A stretch of 64,000 bases of DNA from Dryocola clanedunensis_A (lineage in GTDB: Bacteria > Pseudomonadota > Gammaproteobacteria > Enterobacterales > Enterobacteriaceae). How positions within the stretch are numbered: position 1 is the stretch's first letter; the number at the start of each line of letters is the position of its first letter. Positions 28,370-36,403 of the stretch are shown here, piece by piece. The position numbers and the translations under genes are program-made. The notes beneath the pieces were generated by a model. It searched no databases. It was not told where the DNA came from and saw only the letters and a list, made by a program, of their open reading frames with translations. Where the stretch lies: the NCBI GenBank assembly GCA_038405435.1, contig JBBYHZ010000001.1; one strand, given 5' to 3'.

Positions 28370-29344
28370 TTGAACTACAAAATGTTATTTCGCCTGATGC
28401 TGATTGTTATTTCAGGCATGTTCTACAGCGGACAGGCGGCGGCATGGTGTACGAGCACGCCGTCGCTGCCAACAACTTTTAACGCGGGCAATCTCTCCGT
28501 GACAACGCTGCTTGCCGTGGGTTCTGAAGTCCCCGGCAGTGAGAAAGAGTTTACTTTATCCATTCTTTGCAGCGCTGAAGAATATCAAAAACCTATTAAC
28601 GCCTGTTTTATGGGCCAGAAGCCTACGTGGGTAAGCGGTTATGATGCCGTCTATGAAAGCGGCGTCGAGGGCATTGGCATCGCACTGAAAAATGCCAGCG
28701 GCGAAAAAATCCGCGCAAATATGGCTAACTGCGGGAAATCGACCAGCTTAGGCACCGCAGCAAACTACCCCACCCCCGCCGCTATAAAATTGAAATTGGT
28801 GCTGGTTAAAACCAGCAATTTGATTTCGAACGGCTCGATAAACCCCGGACAGGCATGGGGGATTTTTATTGACCGGGATCGACTTCCTTCCTGGCCAAGC
28901 ACCGTTTCCTTCACCGGCAATGTGGCGGTCAAGCCGCTGACCTGTCAGGTCGGCAACGGCACCAGCATGCTGGTAAAAATGGATAAAGTTATGGCCTCCG
29001 AGCTGCCAACTTTAGGCTCAATTGCCGGGAACACGGACTTTAGCATACCGGTAACCTGCGCCGGGGCTTCAACCGTTTCAATGACGATCACCCAGCCTGC
29101 AGGCACCTCGTCTGGACAGGGTTTACTGGCAGATTTAACAAATAAATACACCGGCTATGCCATACAAATGCTGAAAGACGGGGTGCCCGTGACGTTTGGC
29201 CGGGCGTACTCAATAGGCACCATCCCGGCCGGTGGCGGCACGCTGAATGTTCCCTTTAAGCTCAGGTACTACAGAAATAACACCTACGATGTAAACCCAG
29301 GCAAAGTCCAGTCATATGCAACAATTTCAATGACATATCAATAA
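28370..29344 (+). CDS. Fimbrial tip adhesin, two-domain
   Basis: 324 residues from an uncommon TTG start. It was chosen because AAGGAG at 28356-28361 lies 8 nt before it, while the next ATG (28382) would be 20 nt away. Signal peptide to about residue 25 (SGQAAA/WC). The N-terminal half is likely the receptor-binding lectin domain, with Cys in WCTSTP and ILCSAEE. The C-terminal half is a pilin domain (TCQVGNGTSMLV, VTCAGA, ending ATISMTYQ). Receptor unknown. Place and size match FimH-type adhesins. Confidence 0.82.
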   Translation: MNYKMLFRLMLIVISGMFYSGQAAAWCTSTPSLPTTFNAGNLSVTTLLAVGSEVPGSEKEFTLSILCSAEEYQKPINACFMGQKPTWVSGYDAVYESGVEGIGIALKNASGEKIRANMANCGKSTSLGTAANYPTPAAIKLKLVLVKTSNLISNGSINPGQAWGIFIDRDRLPSWPSTVSFTGNVAVKPLTCQVGNGTSMLVKMDKVMASELPTLGSIAGNTDFSIPVTCAGASTVSMTITQPAGTSSGQGLLADLTNKYTGYAIQMLKDGVPVTFGRAYSIGTIPAGGGTLNVPFKLRYYRNNTYDVNPGKVQSYATISMTYQ

Positions 29345-29374
29345 ATACTGGCTGTACTGAAGAGAGCGAATCTG

Positions 29375-29887
29375 ATGAAAAAAACAATAATATTGCTGCT
29401 GTTATGTTTAAGCGCTACCGGGGCGTATGCCGGTGATTTCATCGTTAATATTGAAGGGGGCGTTATCACCGGCCCCTGTATTATTGACGCTGGTTCAACT
29501 AACCAGACCGTCAACTTTGGCAAAATGGCCATTTATAATATTGACCATGTTGGCGACGGCAGCAGCTGGCAATACTTTTCGATTAAACTGCGTAACTGCC
29601 CGGCGGATATCGTCACCGCTACTGCAACGTTCACCGGGCAGGCCTCAGCCACCGACCCAACCGTCTTCGTCAATTCCGGCACGGCTTCCGGGCTTGGCAT
29701 TCAGCTCGCGCAGCGAGATTTTGCCTCCGTCATGATCTCCAACGGCAGCCGCATGGAACTGCCCGTCAAGCCTGACAGGACTGCTGAATTCGACGTCGGC
29801 GCGCGCGTTGTCCGTATCTCCACCGAAAGGGGAGTGAATACCGGTACGATAAAGGGGGCGGTGCAGTTTACCATTACCTATCAGTAG
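29375..29887 (+). CDS. Minor fimbrial subunit
   Basis: 170 residues, signal MKKTIILLLLCLSATGAYA. Pilin fold with a Cys pair (GPCIIDAGS and LRNCPADI) and the C-terminal donor strand VQFTITYQ. Last gene of the fimbrial operon, 30 bp after the adhesin. By position it is an adaptor linking adhesin and shaft, but this is inferred. Confidence 0.87.
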   Translation: MKKTIILLLLCLSATGAYAGDFIVNIEGGVITGPCIIDAGSTNQTVNFGKMAIYNIDHVGDGSSWQYFSIKLRNCPADIVTATATFTGQASATDPTVFVNSGTASGLGIQLAQRDFASVMISNGSRMELPVKPDRTAEFDVGARVVRISTERGVNTGTIKGAVQFTITYQ

Positions 29888-30052
29888 CGCTTTTATCTCA
29901 TCACCCCACTCTCCGCGAGCCAGCAATCGCTGGCTTTGTCAGTTTAAATTTAAACATCTTTTTGGTGGTTTCCTGACCATCGTTGCGGGTATTTTCCAGT
30001 CCCAGACGCGATCGAACGCCCTGCATCGCCGTTTAGTTACCGAGGAAAACCC

Positions 30053-30448
30053 ATGTCGAAAAAATCCATCTTGCTGCTGGCGCTGCTGCTGGCCGGCTGC
30101 GCAAACCATGTTGATAAGACGGTCAATGCCGTTAACCAGATTACGCTTCCTGCGGTCACCGCGACCACCGACAGCCAGGCGAACCCGGCAGAACTGCAGG
30201 GCATGCATGCATCCAACCAGAAAATTATCGGGCGTCTGACCGCAGAGATCAAAGAAGGACAGAACGTCAACGAGGCCCGCACCGACGATATCCTCAACCC
30301 GCACAGCGAGATCCACGCCGCCTTCAAAGCGCTGACCCAGCTCGAACAGATGAACCTGCTCAACGATTTATACCTCAAAGATAAGAACACATCGGGCCTG
30401 GGGATGATTGCAACCGCGCTGAAGCCGCTGGAAGGCAAGTCCGCTTAA
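30053..30448 (+). CDS. Small lipoprotein of unknown function
   Basis: 131 residues. The signal MSKKSILLLALLLAGC has a clear lipobox with the lipidated Cys at residue 16. The mature part is helical and hydrophilic (HASNQKIIGRLTAEIKEGQNVNEAR), with no domain I recognise. It lies between the fimbrial operon and sitABCD, in the same direction as both, 165 bp after the last pilin gene. The Fur and MntR boxes lie just downstream of it and so do not control it. Confidence 0.72.
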   Translation: MSKKSILLLALLLAGCANHVDKTVNAVNQITLPAVTATTDSQANPAELQGMHASNQKIIGRLTAEIKEGQNVNEARTDDILNPHSEIHAAFKALTQLEQMNLLNDLYLKDKNTSGLGMIATALKPLEGKSA

Positions 30449-30466
30449 ACCCTAAGCACCCCAATC

Positions 30467-30487
30467 AAATGATAATTATTTGCATTT
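30467..30487. promoter_or_regulatory. Fur-like box upstream of sitA
   Basis: AATGATAATTATTTGCATT resembles the Fur consensus GATAATGATAATCATTATC. It lies about 70 bp before sitA and next to the MntR box, fitting the double iron and manganese repression known for sit in Salmonella. Confidence 0.65.
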
Positions 30488-30509
30488 AAACATAGCTACG
30501 GCTATGTTT
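30488..30509. promoter_or_regulatory. MntR box upstream of sitA
   Basis: The palindrome AACATAGC-TACG-GCTATGTT, with flanking A and T, matches the MntR operator known at mntH and sitA in Salmonella and E. coli. It predicts Mn-dependent repression. Confidence 0.85.
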
Positions 30510-30557
30510 TATTGCAATTGCTATATCTGTGCGTTTATCAGACGATAAGGGGATGTC

Positions 30558-31475
30558 ATGTTCGGAAAGGCAGCGGCAAAAAAACTGGTGGTAGCCAGCG
30601 TCATGGCGGCGCTGATGTTCTCTTCGGCGCAGGCGTGGGCGAAGGATAAATTTAAAGTCGTGACCACCTTTACCGTTATCGCGGATATGGCGAAGAACGT
30701 GGCGGGGGATGCGGCGGACGTGGAGTCCATCACCAAAGCGGGTGCGGAGATCCACGAATACCAGCCCACCCCGGGGGATATCCGCCGGGCGCAGGGCGCG
30801 AAGCTCATTTTAGCCAACGGGCTGAACCTCGAACTCTGGTTCCAGAAGTTTTATCAGCATCTCAACGGCGTGCCGGAAGTGGTTGTCTCCACCGGCATCA
30901 CCCCCACCAGCATTACCGAAGGGCCGTACGACGGCAAACCGAACCCGCACGCCTGGATGTCACCGAATAACTCACTAATTTATGTCGATAACATTCGTGA
31001 TGCGTTCAGCAAATACGATCCTGAAAATGCGGCCATCTACGCAAAAAACGCCGAAGCCTATAAGCAAAAAATCAAAGATACCCTGCAGCCGCTGCAGAGC
31101 GAGCTGGCGAAGATCCCGGAGGATAAGCGCTGGCTGGTGACCAGCGAAGGGGCGTTCTCCTACCTCGCCAACGACTTTAAGCTGAAAGAGCTTTATCTCT
31201 GGCCGATCAACGCCGACCAGCAGGGCACGCCGCAGCAGGTGCGCAAGGTGATCGACACCATTCGCAAAAACGCTATACCGGTAATTTTCAGCGAAAGCAC
31301 CATCTCCGATAAGCCCGCCCGCCAGGTTGCCCGCGAAGCCGGTGCGCACTACGGCGGCGTGCTGTATGTGGATTCCCTGAGCGCGGCAGATGGCCCGGTT
31401 CCTACCTATCTCGACCTTTTGCGCGTCACAACCGCGACCATCGTTAAAGGCATTAACGAAGGAGCGCAAAAATGA
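30558..31475 (+). CDS. sitA: Mn/Fe ABC transporter substrate-binding protein SitA
   Basis: 305 residues, signal peptide to about residue 28 (AQAWA). Cluster A-I metal-binding protein. Likely ligands are His66 (AEIHEYQPTPGD), a His in PNPHAWMSP, a Glu in TSEGAFSYLA and an Asp in YVDSLSA. It delivers Mn(II), and possibly Fe(II), to SitBCD in the periplasm. First gene of sitABCD; its stop overlaps the sitB start by 4 nt. Confidence 0.95.
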   Translation: MFGKAAAKKLVVASVMAALMFSSAQAWAKDKFKVVTTFTVIADMAKNVAGDAADVESITKAGAEIHEYQPTPGDIRRAQGAKLILANGLNLELWFQKFYQHLNGVPEVVVSTGITPTSITEGPYDGKPNPHAWMSPNNSLIYVDNIRDAFSKYDPENAAIYAKNAEAYKQKIKDTLQPLQSELAKIPEDKRWLVTSEGAFSYLANDFKLKELYLWPINADQQGTPQQVRKVIDTIRKNAIPVIFSESTISDKPARQVAREAGAHYGGVLYVDSLSAADGPVPTYLDLLRVTTATIVKGINEGAQK

Positions 31476-32281
31476 CGGACAGATTCGGCATCTCCGTTCA
31501 GGACGCCAGCGTCACCTACCGCAACGGCCACACCGCGCTGCGGGACGCAACGTTCACTATCCCGACCGGCACCATCGCGGCGCTGGTTGGCGTGAACGGC
31601 TCAGGAAAATCTACCCTCTTCAAGGCGATTATGGGCTTCGTGCATCTGGCGAAAGGCTCAATTTCGATTCTTGGCATGCCGACCAAAAAAGCGCTGCGCC
31701 AGAATATCGTCTCCTACGTGCCCCAGTCGGAGGACGTGGACTGGTCGTTCCCGGTGCTGGTGGAGGACGTAGTAATGATGGGCCGCTACGGCCATATGGG
31801 GATGCTGCGCATTCCGGGCAAGGCTGATAAACAGGCCGTGGATCATGCGCTGGCCCGCGTGGGGATGAGCGATTTCCGCCACCGGCAGATTGGCGAGCTG
31901 TCCGGCGGGCAGAAAAAGCGCGTGTTTCTCGCCCGCGCCATCGCCCAGGACGGCCAGGTCATACTGCTGGACGAGCCGTTCACCGGGGTGGATGTCAAAA
32001 CCGAAGAGCAGATCATCAGCCTGCTGCGTGAGCTGCGCGACGAAGGCCGCACCATGCTGGTTGCCACCCATAACCTAGGGGCGGTCACCGACTACTGCGA
32101 CCAGACCGTGCTGGTGAAAGGCACCGTTCTCGCCTATGGCCCCACCCGCGAAACCTTCACCCAGGAAAACCTCGAAATCGCCTTCAGCGGCGTGCTGCGT
32201 CACGTCACCCTGACGGGACTTGAAACCAGCGTGGTAACGGATGACGAACGCCCGTTTATTCGCGCCGTAAAAGGGGAGTAG
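31472..32281 (+). CDS. sitB: Mn/Fe ABC transporter ATP-binding protein SitB
   Basis: 269 residues. Walker A GVNGSGKSTLFKA, Q-loop YVPQSEDVDW, signature LSGGQKKRVFLARA, Walker B VILLDEPFTGVD and the switch His in VATHNLG are all intact. Cytoplasmic ATPase of the Sit transporter. It overlaps sitA by 4 nt. Confidence 0.96.
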   Translation: MTDRFGISVQDASVTYRNGHTALRDATFTIPTGTIAALVGVNGSGKSTLFKAIMGFVHLAKGSISILGMPTKKALRQNIVSYVPQSEDVDWSFPVLVEDVVMMGRYGHMGMLRIPGKADKQAVDHALARVGMSDFRHRQIGELSGGQKKRVFLARAIAQDGQVILLDEPFTGVDVKTEEQIISLLRELRDEGRTMLVATHNLGAVTDYCDQTVLVKGTVLAYGPTRETFTQENLEIAFSGVLRHVTLTGLETSVVTDDERPFIRAVKGE

Positions 32282-32284
32282 CCG

Positions 32285-33142
32285 ATGAGCATCCTGCTTG
32301 AGCCGTTCTCCTATGGCTACATGTTCAACGCCATCTGGGTATCCGCGCTGGTCGGCGGCGTCTGCGCGTTTCTTTCCTGCTACCTGATGCTGAAAGGCTG
32401 GTCATTGATTGGCGACGCGCTCTCGCACTCTATCGTGCCGGGCGTGGCGGGCGCTTATATGCTTGGCCTGCCCTTTTCCCTCGGTGCCTTTTTCTCCGGC
32501 GGGCTGGCGGCGGCCACCATGCTGTTTCTTAACCAGCGCACGCGCCTGCGGGAGGACACCATCATCGGGCTGATCTTCTCGTCGTTCTTCGGCCTCGGGC
32601 TGTTTATGGTGTCGCTGAACCCGACGTCGGTAAATATTCAGACCATCGTGCTCGGCAATATTCTGGCTATCGCCCCGGCGGATATCGTCCAGCTGGCGGT
32701 CATCGGCTTCGTGTCGCTGGCGATCCTGCTGGTGAAGTGGAAAGATCTGATGGTCACCTTCTTCGATGAAAACCACGCCCGCTCCATTGGCCTGAACCCC
32801 ACCCTACTCAAGGGGCTGTTTTTCACCCTGCTTTCCGTGACCACGGTTGCCGCGCTGCAAACCGTTGGCGCGTTTCTGGTGATTTGCATGGTGGTGACGC
32901 CGGGCGCGACGGCCTATCTGCTGACCGACCGCTTCCCGAAATTACTGATGATTTCCGTGGCGCTGGGAAGCATGACCAGCGCGGTCGGCACCTACGTCAG
33001 TTACTACCTTGATGGCGCGACGGGCGGCATCATCGTCGTGCTGCAAACCATCCTGTTCCTGCTGGCCTTTATCTTTGCGCCGAAGCACGGCCTGCTGGCA
33101 AACCGCAAACGTGCGCGCCTCGCGCAGGGAGCCGTCCAGTGA
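32285..33142 (+). CDS. sitC: Mn/Fe ABC transporter permease SitC
   Basis: 285-residue inner-membrane permease of the ABC-3 family with about eight spans. GDALSHSIVPGVAGAYMLGLP and the later VGAFLVICMVVTPGATAYLL are family features. It lies 3 bp after sitB and overlaps sitD by 4 nt. Confidence 0.95.
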   Translation: MSILLEPFSYGYMFNAIWVSALVGGVCAFLSCYLMLKGWSLIGDALSHSIVPGVAGAYMLGLPFSLGAFFSGGLAAATMLFLNQRTRLREDTIIGLIFSSFFGLGLFMVSLNPTSVNIQTIVLGNILAIAPADIVQLAVIGFVSLAILLVKWKDLMVTFFDENHARSIGLNPTLLKGLFFTLLSVTTVAALQTVGAFLVICMVVTPGATAYLLTDRFPKLLMISVALGSMTSAVGTYVSYYLDGATGGIIVVLQTILFLLAFIFAPKHGLLANRKRARLAQGAVQ

Positions 33143-33984
33143 GCCTTATCGACACGCTGCTTTCACCGTTTCAGTTCGACTTTATGGTTAACGCGCTGGT
33201 GATAACCGCGCTGATAGCCGTACCCTGCGCCTTGCTCTCCTGCTTCCTGGTTCTGAAAGGCTGGGCGCTGATGGGCGACGCCATGAGCCACGCGGTATTT
33301 CCCGGCGTGGTGATCGCCTGGATGGTCGGCCTGCCGCTGGGCATCGGCGCTTTTATCGCGGGATTATTCTGCGCGTTGGCCACCGGGTACGTGCAGGACA
33401 ACAGCCGCATCAAGCGCGATACGGTGATGGGGATTGTGTTTTCCGGCATGTTTGGCGCGGGGCTGGTGCTTTACGTCTACCTGAAGCCGGAGATCCACCT
33501 CGACCATATCCTGTTTGGCGATATGCTGGGCGTCGGCCCTGCGGACATCCTTCAGACGGGGATTATCGCGCTGCTCACCGCCGCGATTGTCTTCGTGAAG
33601 TGGAAAGATTTCCTGCTGCACGCCTTCGACCCCACCCAGGCGCAGGCGTCAGGTCTTAACGTCAGGCTGCTGCACTACGGAATGCTGTGTATGGTGGCGC
33701 TGACTATCGTGGCGGCGCTGAAGGCCGTGGGGATTATTCTGGCAATCTCGCTGCTTATCGCCCCCGGTGCCATCGCCTCGCTGCTGACGCGCACCTTCCT
33801 GTCGATGATGCTGACCGCGCTGGCTGTCGCCCTGAGCGTCTCGTTTATCGGCGTTTACGCCTCGTTCTTTATCGACAGCGCCCCGGCCCCGACCATCGTC
33901 GTTCTGTCGGCCATGGTGTTTATCGCGGCGTTTATTTATTCGTCCCGCAAACAGGCGAAGCTGGAGGCCGGACAGCTGACCTGA
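33139..33984 (+). CDS. sitD: Mn/Fe ABC transporter permease SitD
   Basis: 281 residues from a GTG start that overlaps the sitC stop by 4 nt. Second ABC-3 permease, paralogous to SitC (GDAMSHAVFPGVVIAWMVGLP, GIILAISLLIAPGAIASLL). Last gene of sitABCD. Confidence 0.94.
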   Translation: MSLIDTLLSPFQFDFMVNALVITALIAVPCALLSCFLVLKGWALMGDAMSHAVFPGVVIAWMVGLPLGIGAFIAGLFCALATGYVQDNSRIKRDTVMGIVFSGMFGAGLVLYVYLKPEIHLDHILFGDMLGVGPADILQTGIIALLTAAIVFVKWKDFLLHAFDPTQAQASGLNVRLLHYGMLCMVALTIVAALKAVGIILAISLLIAPGAIASLLTRTFLSMMLTALAVALSVSFIGVYASFFIDSAPAPTIVVLSAMVFIAAFIYSSRKQAKLEAGQLT

Positions 33985-33986
33985 TC

Positions 33987-34005
33987 TGTGGTACAAAGTA
34001 CCACA
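33987..34005. promoter_or_regulatory. Perfect palindrome, possible operator of the RpiR-type regulator
   Basis: TGTGGTAC-AAA-GTACCACA is an exact 8-bp inverted repeat, 28 bp before the regulator ATG. No T-run follows, so it does not look like a terminator for sit. I did not find the same motif before the catabolic operon, so autoregulation is the simplest guess. Confidence 0.45.
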
Positions 34006-34033
34006 TTAATATCCTTACTTTCAGGGACGCGCC

Positions 34034-34897
34034 ATGGCCTTCTCCATCGACATTATCTCCTGCATTACCGACCGCTTTGTGGAGCTGACCGCCACGGAAA
34101 AGCGCATCGCGCAGTTCATTCTCGATGACGTGCAGTCCGCCGCGACATTGCCGATTGCAGAAATGGCGCGCCTTACCGCAACAAGCCAGGCATCCATTAC
34201 CCGCTTTGCGCGCGCAATCGGCTGCAAGGACGTTCGCGAGCTGAAGGTGAAACTCGCCCAGTCGCTGGCCGTGGGGCAGCGCTTTATTCTGGACGTGCCG
34301 GATCTGGAAGGGGTGCAGGGAATTTATGAAACTATCATCAACGTGCTGGATATCAACCGCCGCGCGCTGAACCCTGAATCGCTCAACAAAGCCGTCGACT
34401 GGCTGAGCAACGCGCGGCAAATTCTGGCGATTGGCATGGGCGGCGGCTCGACGATCTGCGCGCAGGAGGTGCAGTTCCGCCTGTTCCGCCTGGGCCTGCC
34501 GGTCGTCAGCCAGAGCGACGGCCTGCTGGTGCGCATGATGTGCTCCTCCGTTGCGCCGAACGACGTGGTGCTGGCGCTGTCGCTGGGCGGCTACACGCCG
34601 GAAATCATTGAGAGTGCGGCCATGGCGCGGCAGTACGGCGCAAAGGTTATCGCCATCACGCCGGAAGAGACGCCCCTTGCCGCCAGTGCCGACGTGGTGC
34701 TGCCGCTGATCGTGCGGGAAAATGACTACATCTTTAAGCCGAGCACTTCACGCTACGCGATGCTGGCGATGGTGGACGTGCTGGCCACCGAGCTGGCAAT
34801 GGCCAATAAAAGCCAGGCGAAAGACCGGCTGCGCCGCATCAAGCTGGCGCTGGACAGCCACCGCGGCGGCGTGGACCGCCAGCCGCTGGGGGATTAG
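34034..34897 (+). CDS. MurR/RpiR-family transcriptional regulator
   Basis: 287 residues. N-terminal HTH of RpiR type (about 1-77, with LPIAEMARLTATSQASITRFARAIG) and a C-terminal SIS sugar-phosphate-binding domain (about 120-250, ILAIGMGGGSTICAQEVQFRLFRLG). These regulators respond to phosphosugars or sugar acids. It is convergent with the dgoA-like gene and, by position, controls the catabolic cluster up to 41359. Confidence 0.88.
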   Translation: MAFSIDIISCITDRFVELTATEKRIAQFILDDVQSAATLPIAEMARLTATSQASITRFARAIGCKDVRELKVKLAQSLAVGQRFILDVPDLEGVQGIYETIINVLDINRRALNPESLNKAVDWLSNARQILAIGMGGGSTICAQEVQFRLFRLGLPVVSQSDGLLVRMMCSSVAPNDVVLALSLGGYTPEIIESAAMARQYGAKVIAITPEETPLAASADVVLPLIVRENDYIFKPSTSRYAMLAMVDVLATELAMANKSQAKDRLRRIKLALDSHRGGVDRQPLGD

Positions 34898-34922
34898 TTT
34901 ACCCTCACCCCTTTAAGGGCCT

Positions 34923-34952
34923 GTAGGCCGGATAAGCGCAGCGTCATCCGGC
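34923..34952. repeat. REP-type palindrome
   Basis: GTAGGCCGGATAAGCG ... GTCATCCGGC is a single REP unit between the convergent regulator and aldolase genes. Confidence 0.7.
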
Positions 34953-34956
34953 AAAA

Positions 34957-35562
34957 TCATTCTAAAAATGCCGCCATAAACCGTCGAGCCTGCGCCCGCG
35001 TCACCTCAACGCCCTGCCCGGCGCGATACAAATCGCTGCCAGGCCCGGCCCCGGCGCAGCCCGCTTTCAGGTACTCACCCAGATTTTCAGGCGTGACTCC
35101 GCCAACCGCCAGCACCGGAACCTCCGGCGGCAATACGGCTTTCAGCGCCGAGATATAAGCCGGGCCAAACGCCGCAGACGGGAAGATTTTCAGCCACTGC
35201 GCGCCCGCTTCCAGCGCGGTAAACGCTTCGGTTGCGGTCGCACATCCTGCGCAAACCAGCATCCCGGCTTCCACAGCACGTCGGATCACCGCAGGGTTAG
35301 TATTTGGCGTAACCACCAGCTTTGCCCCCGCCTCCGCCAGAAAATCAACTTGCTCAACTTTCAGTACGGTTCCCGCACCAATCACTGCTTTTTCGCCGTA
35401 CTTCGCCACCATCTGCGCAATGCTTTGCTGCCAGTCAGGGGAGTTAAGCGGGATCTCGATATAGCGAAATCCTTCTTCGATCAGCGCCCCGACGTGGCCG
35501 CTGGCCTCGTGAGGATGAATGCCGCGCAGTATGGCGACCAGTGCTTTAGCGTCTTGCATCAA
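34957..35562 (-). CDS. 2-dehydro-3-deoxy-6-phosphogalactonate aldolase (DgoA-like)
   Basis: 201 residues, class I KDPG/KDPGal aldolase family. It splits a 2-keto-3-deoxy-6-phospho-aldonate into pyruvate and glyceraldehyde-3-phosphate. The Schiff-base Lys lies in WLKIFPSAAFGP, and GAGTVLK and AVGGVTPENLGEYLKAGCAGAGPGSDLY follow DgoA closely. It overlaps the upstream kinase gene by 17 nt. The similarity is nearer to DgoA than to Eda, but C4 stereochemistry cannot be settled from sequence. Confidence 0.85.
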   Translation of the reverse strand: MMQDAKALVAILRGIHPHEASGHVGALIEEGFRYIEIPLNSPDWQQSIAQMVAKYGEKAVIGAGTVLKVEQVDFLAEAGAKLVVTPNTNPAVIRRAVEAGMLVCAGCATATEAFTALEAGAQWLKIFPSAAFGPAYISALKAVLPPEVPVLAVGGVTPENLGEYLKAGCAGAGPGSDLYRAGQGVEVTRAQARRFMAAFLE

Positions 35563-36403
35563 GAAGGCTCCTTATACCCTGCTGGAAGGCGGTGTCACCC
35601 GCGATGTCGCTGACCTGAATACCGGCGGCGGTACACGCCTGGCGGTAGCGGTGGCACAGCGATTCCCCACCCACCAGCGTCACCTTAGTGGTATCGCCGC
35701 GCAGCGTGGAGACTTCGGCGCCGATCAGCAGGCCGGATAACCATTCGCTGACGGCCTCGGGCGGTAGGTCGCCCAGCACCCGGGCCGCACGGGCTTCAAA
35801 AAGTTTGTTGATAAGCGCAGGCGACTCCAGCCCGCTTTGCAGACCCGCCGCAAACGCCGCGCTGTCGTCCCGCTGTTCCGGCAGCCCTTTGCCAATCAGC
35901 GAGTGGTTCATGAGCATGTAATGCAGCTCGCCGGTCATTGCGGTCTCAAAACCCTTTACCGCGCCGCCGTTCACCTGCACCCATTTGCTGTGGGTACCGG
36001 GCATGACGTAGCAGGCTGCGGGCGACAGCTGCATCGCCCCCAGCAGCTGGGTCTCTTCACCGCGCATTACGTTTCGCGCGGTTTTCAGCCCCGGCACAAT
36101 CCACACGTTTTCCGCCACGGCATAAAGCTGCGAGCTAAGCTCATGGAGCAAAACCGGACAGGCCAGATACGGCACGGGCTGCCAGCCCGCGTCGCTGCCG
36201 ATCATCCCGGCCATGACCACCGGCATCTCTTCCTGCCGACGCCAGGGCGCAACGTACTTATCGAATATTTCGCGGGGGGAGTGCTCCACCAGACGGCTTA
36301 CGCCGTAGGGCAGTTGCAGGCTGTCCACGCATTCTCCGCTGCGGTACAGCCACGCGCGCAGGTGGGTAGAACCCCAGTCGATGGCGATATAGCTCTCGAT
36401 CAT
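35546..36403 (-). CDS. 2-dehydro-3-deoxygalactonokinase (DgoK-like)
   Basis: 285 residues of the DGOK family, unlike the PfkB-type KdgK. Seen: IAIDWGSTHLRAWLY phosphate-1 motif, NVMRGEETQLLGA, the GTHSKWV motif, and a C-terminal LVGGESL adenosine motif. It phosphorylates a 2-keto-3-deoxy sugar acid at O6, feeding the aldolase encoded next to it. It overlaps the SSS transporter gene by 4 nt and the aldolase gene by 17 nt. Confidence 0.87.
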   Translation of the reverse strand: MIESYIAIDWGSTHLRAWLYRSGECVDSLQLPYGVSRLVEHSPREIFDKYVAPWRRQEEMPVVMAGMIGSDAGWQPVPYLACPVLLHELSSQLYAVAENVWIVPGLKTARNVMRGEETQLLGAMQLSPAACYVMPGTHSKWVQVNGGAVKGFETAMTGELHYMLMNHSLIGKGLPEQRDDSAAFAAGLQSGLESPALINKLFEARAARVLGDLPPEAVSEWLSGLLIGAEVSTLRGDTTKVTLVGGESLCHRYRQACTAAGIQVSDIAGDTAFQQGIRSLLDARR

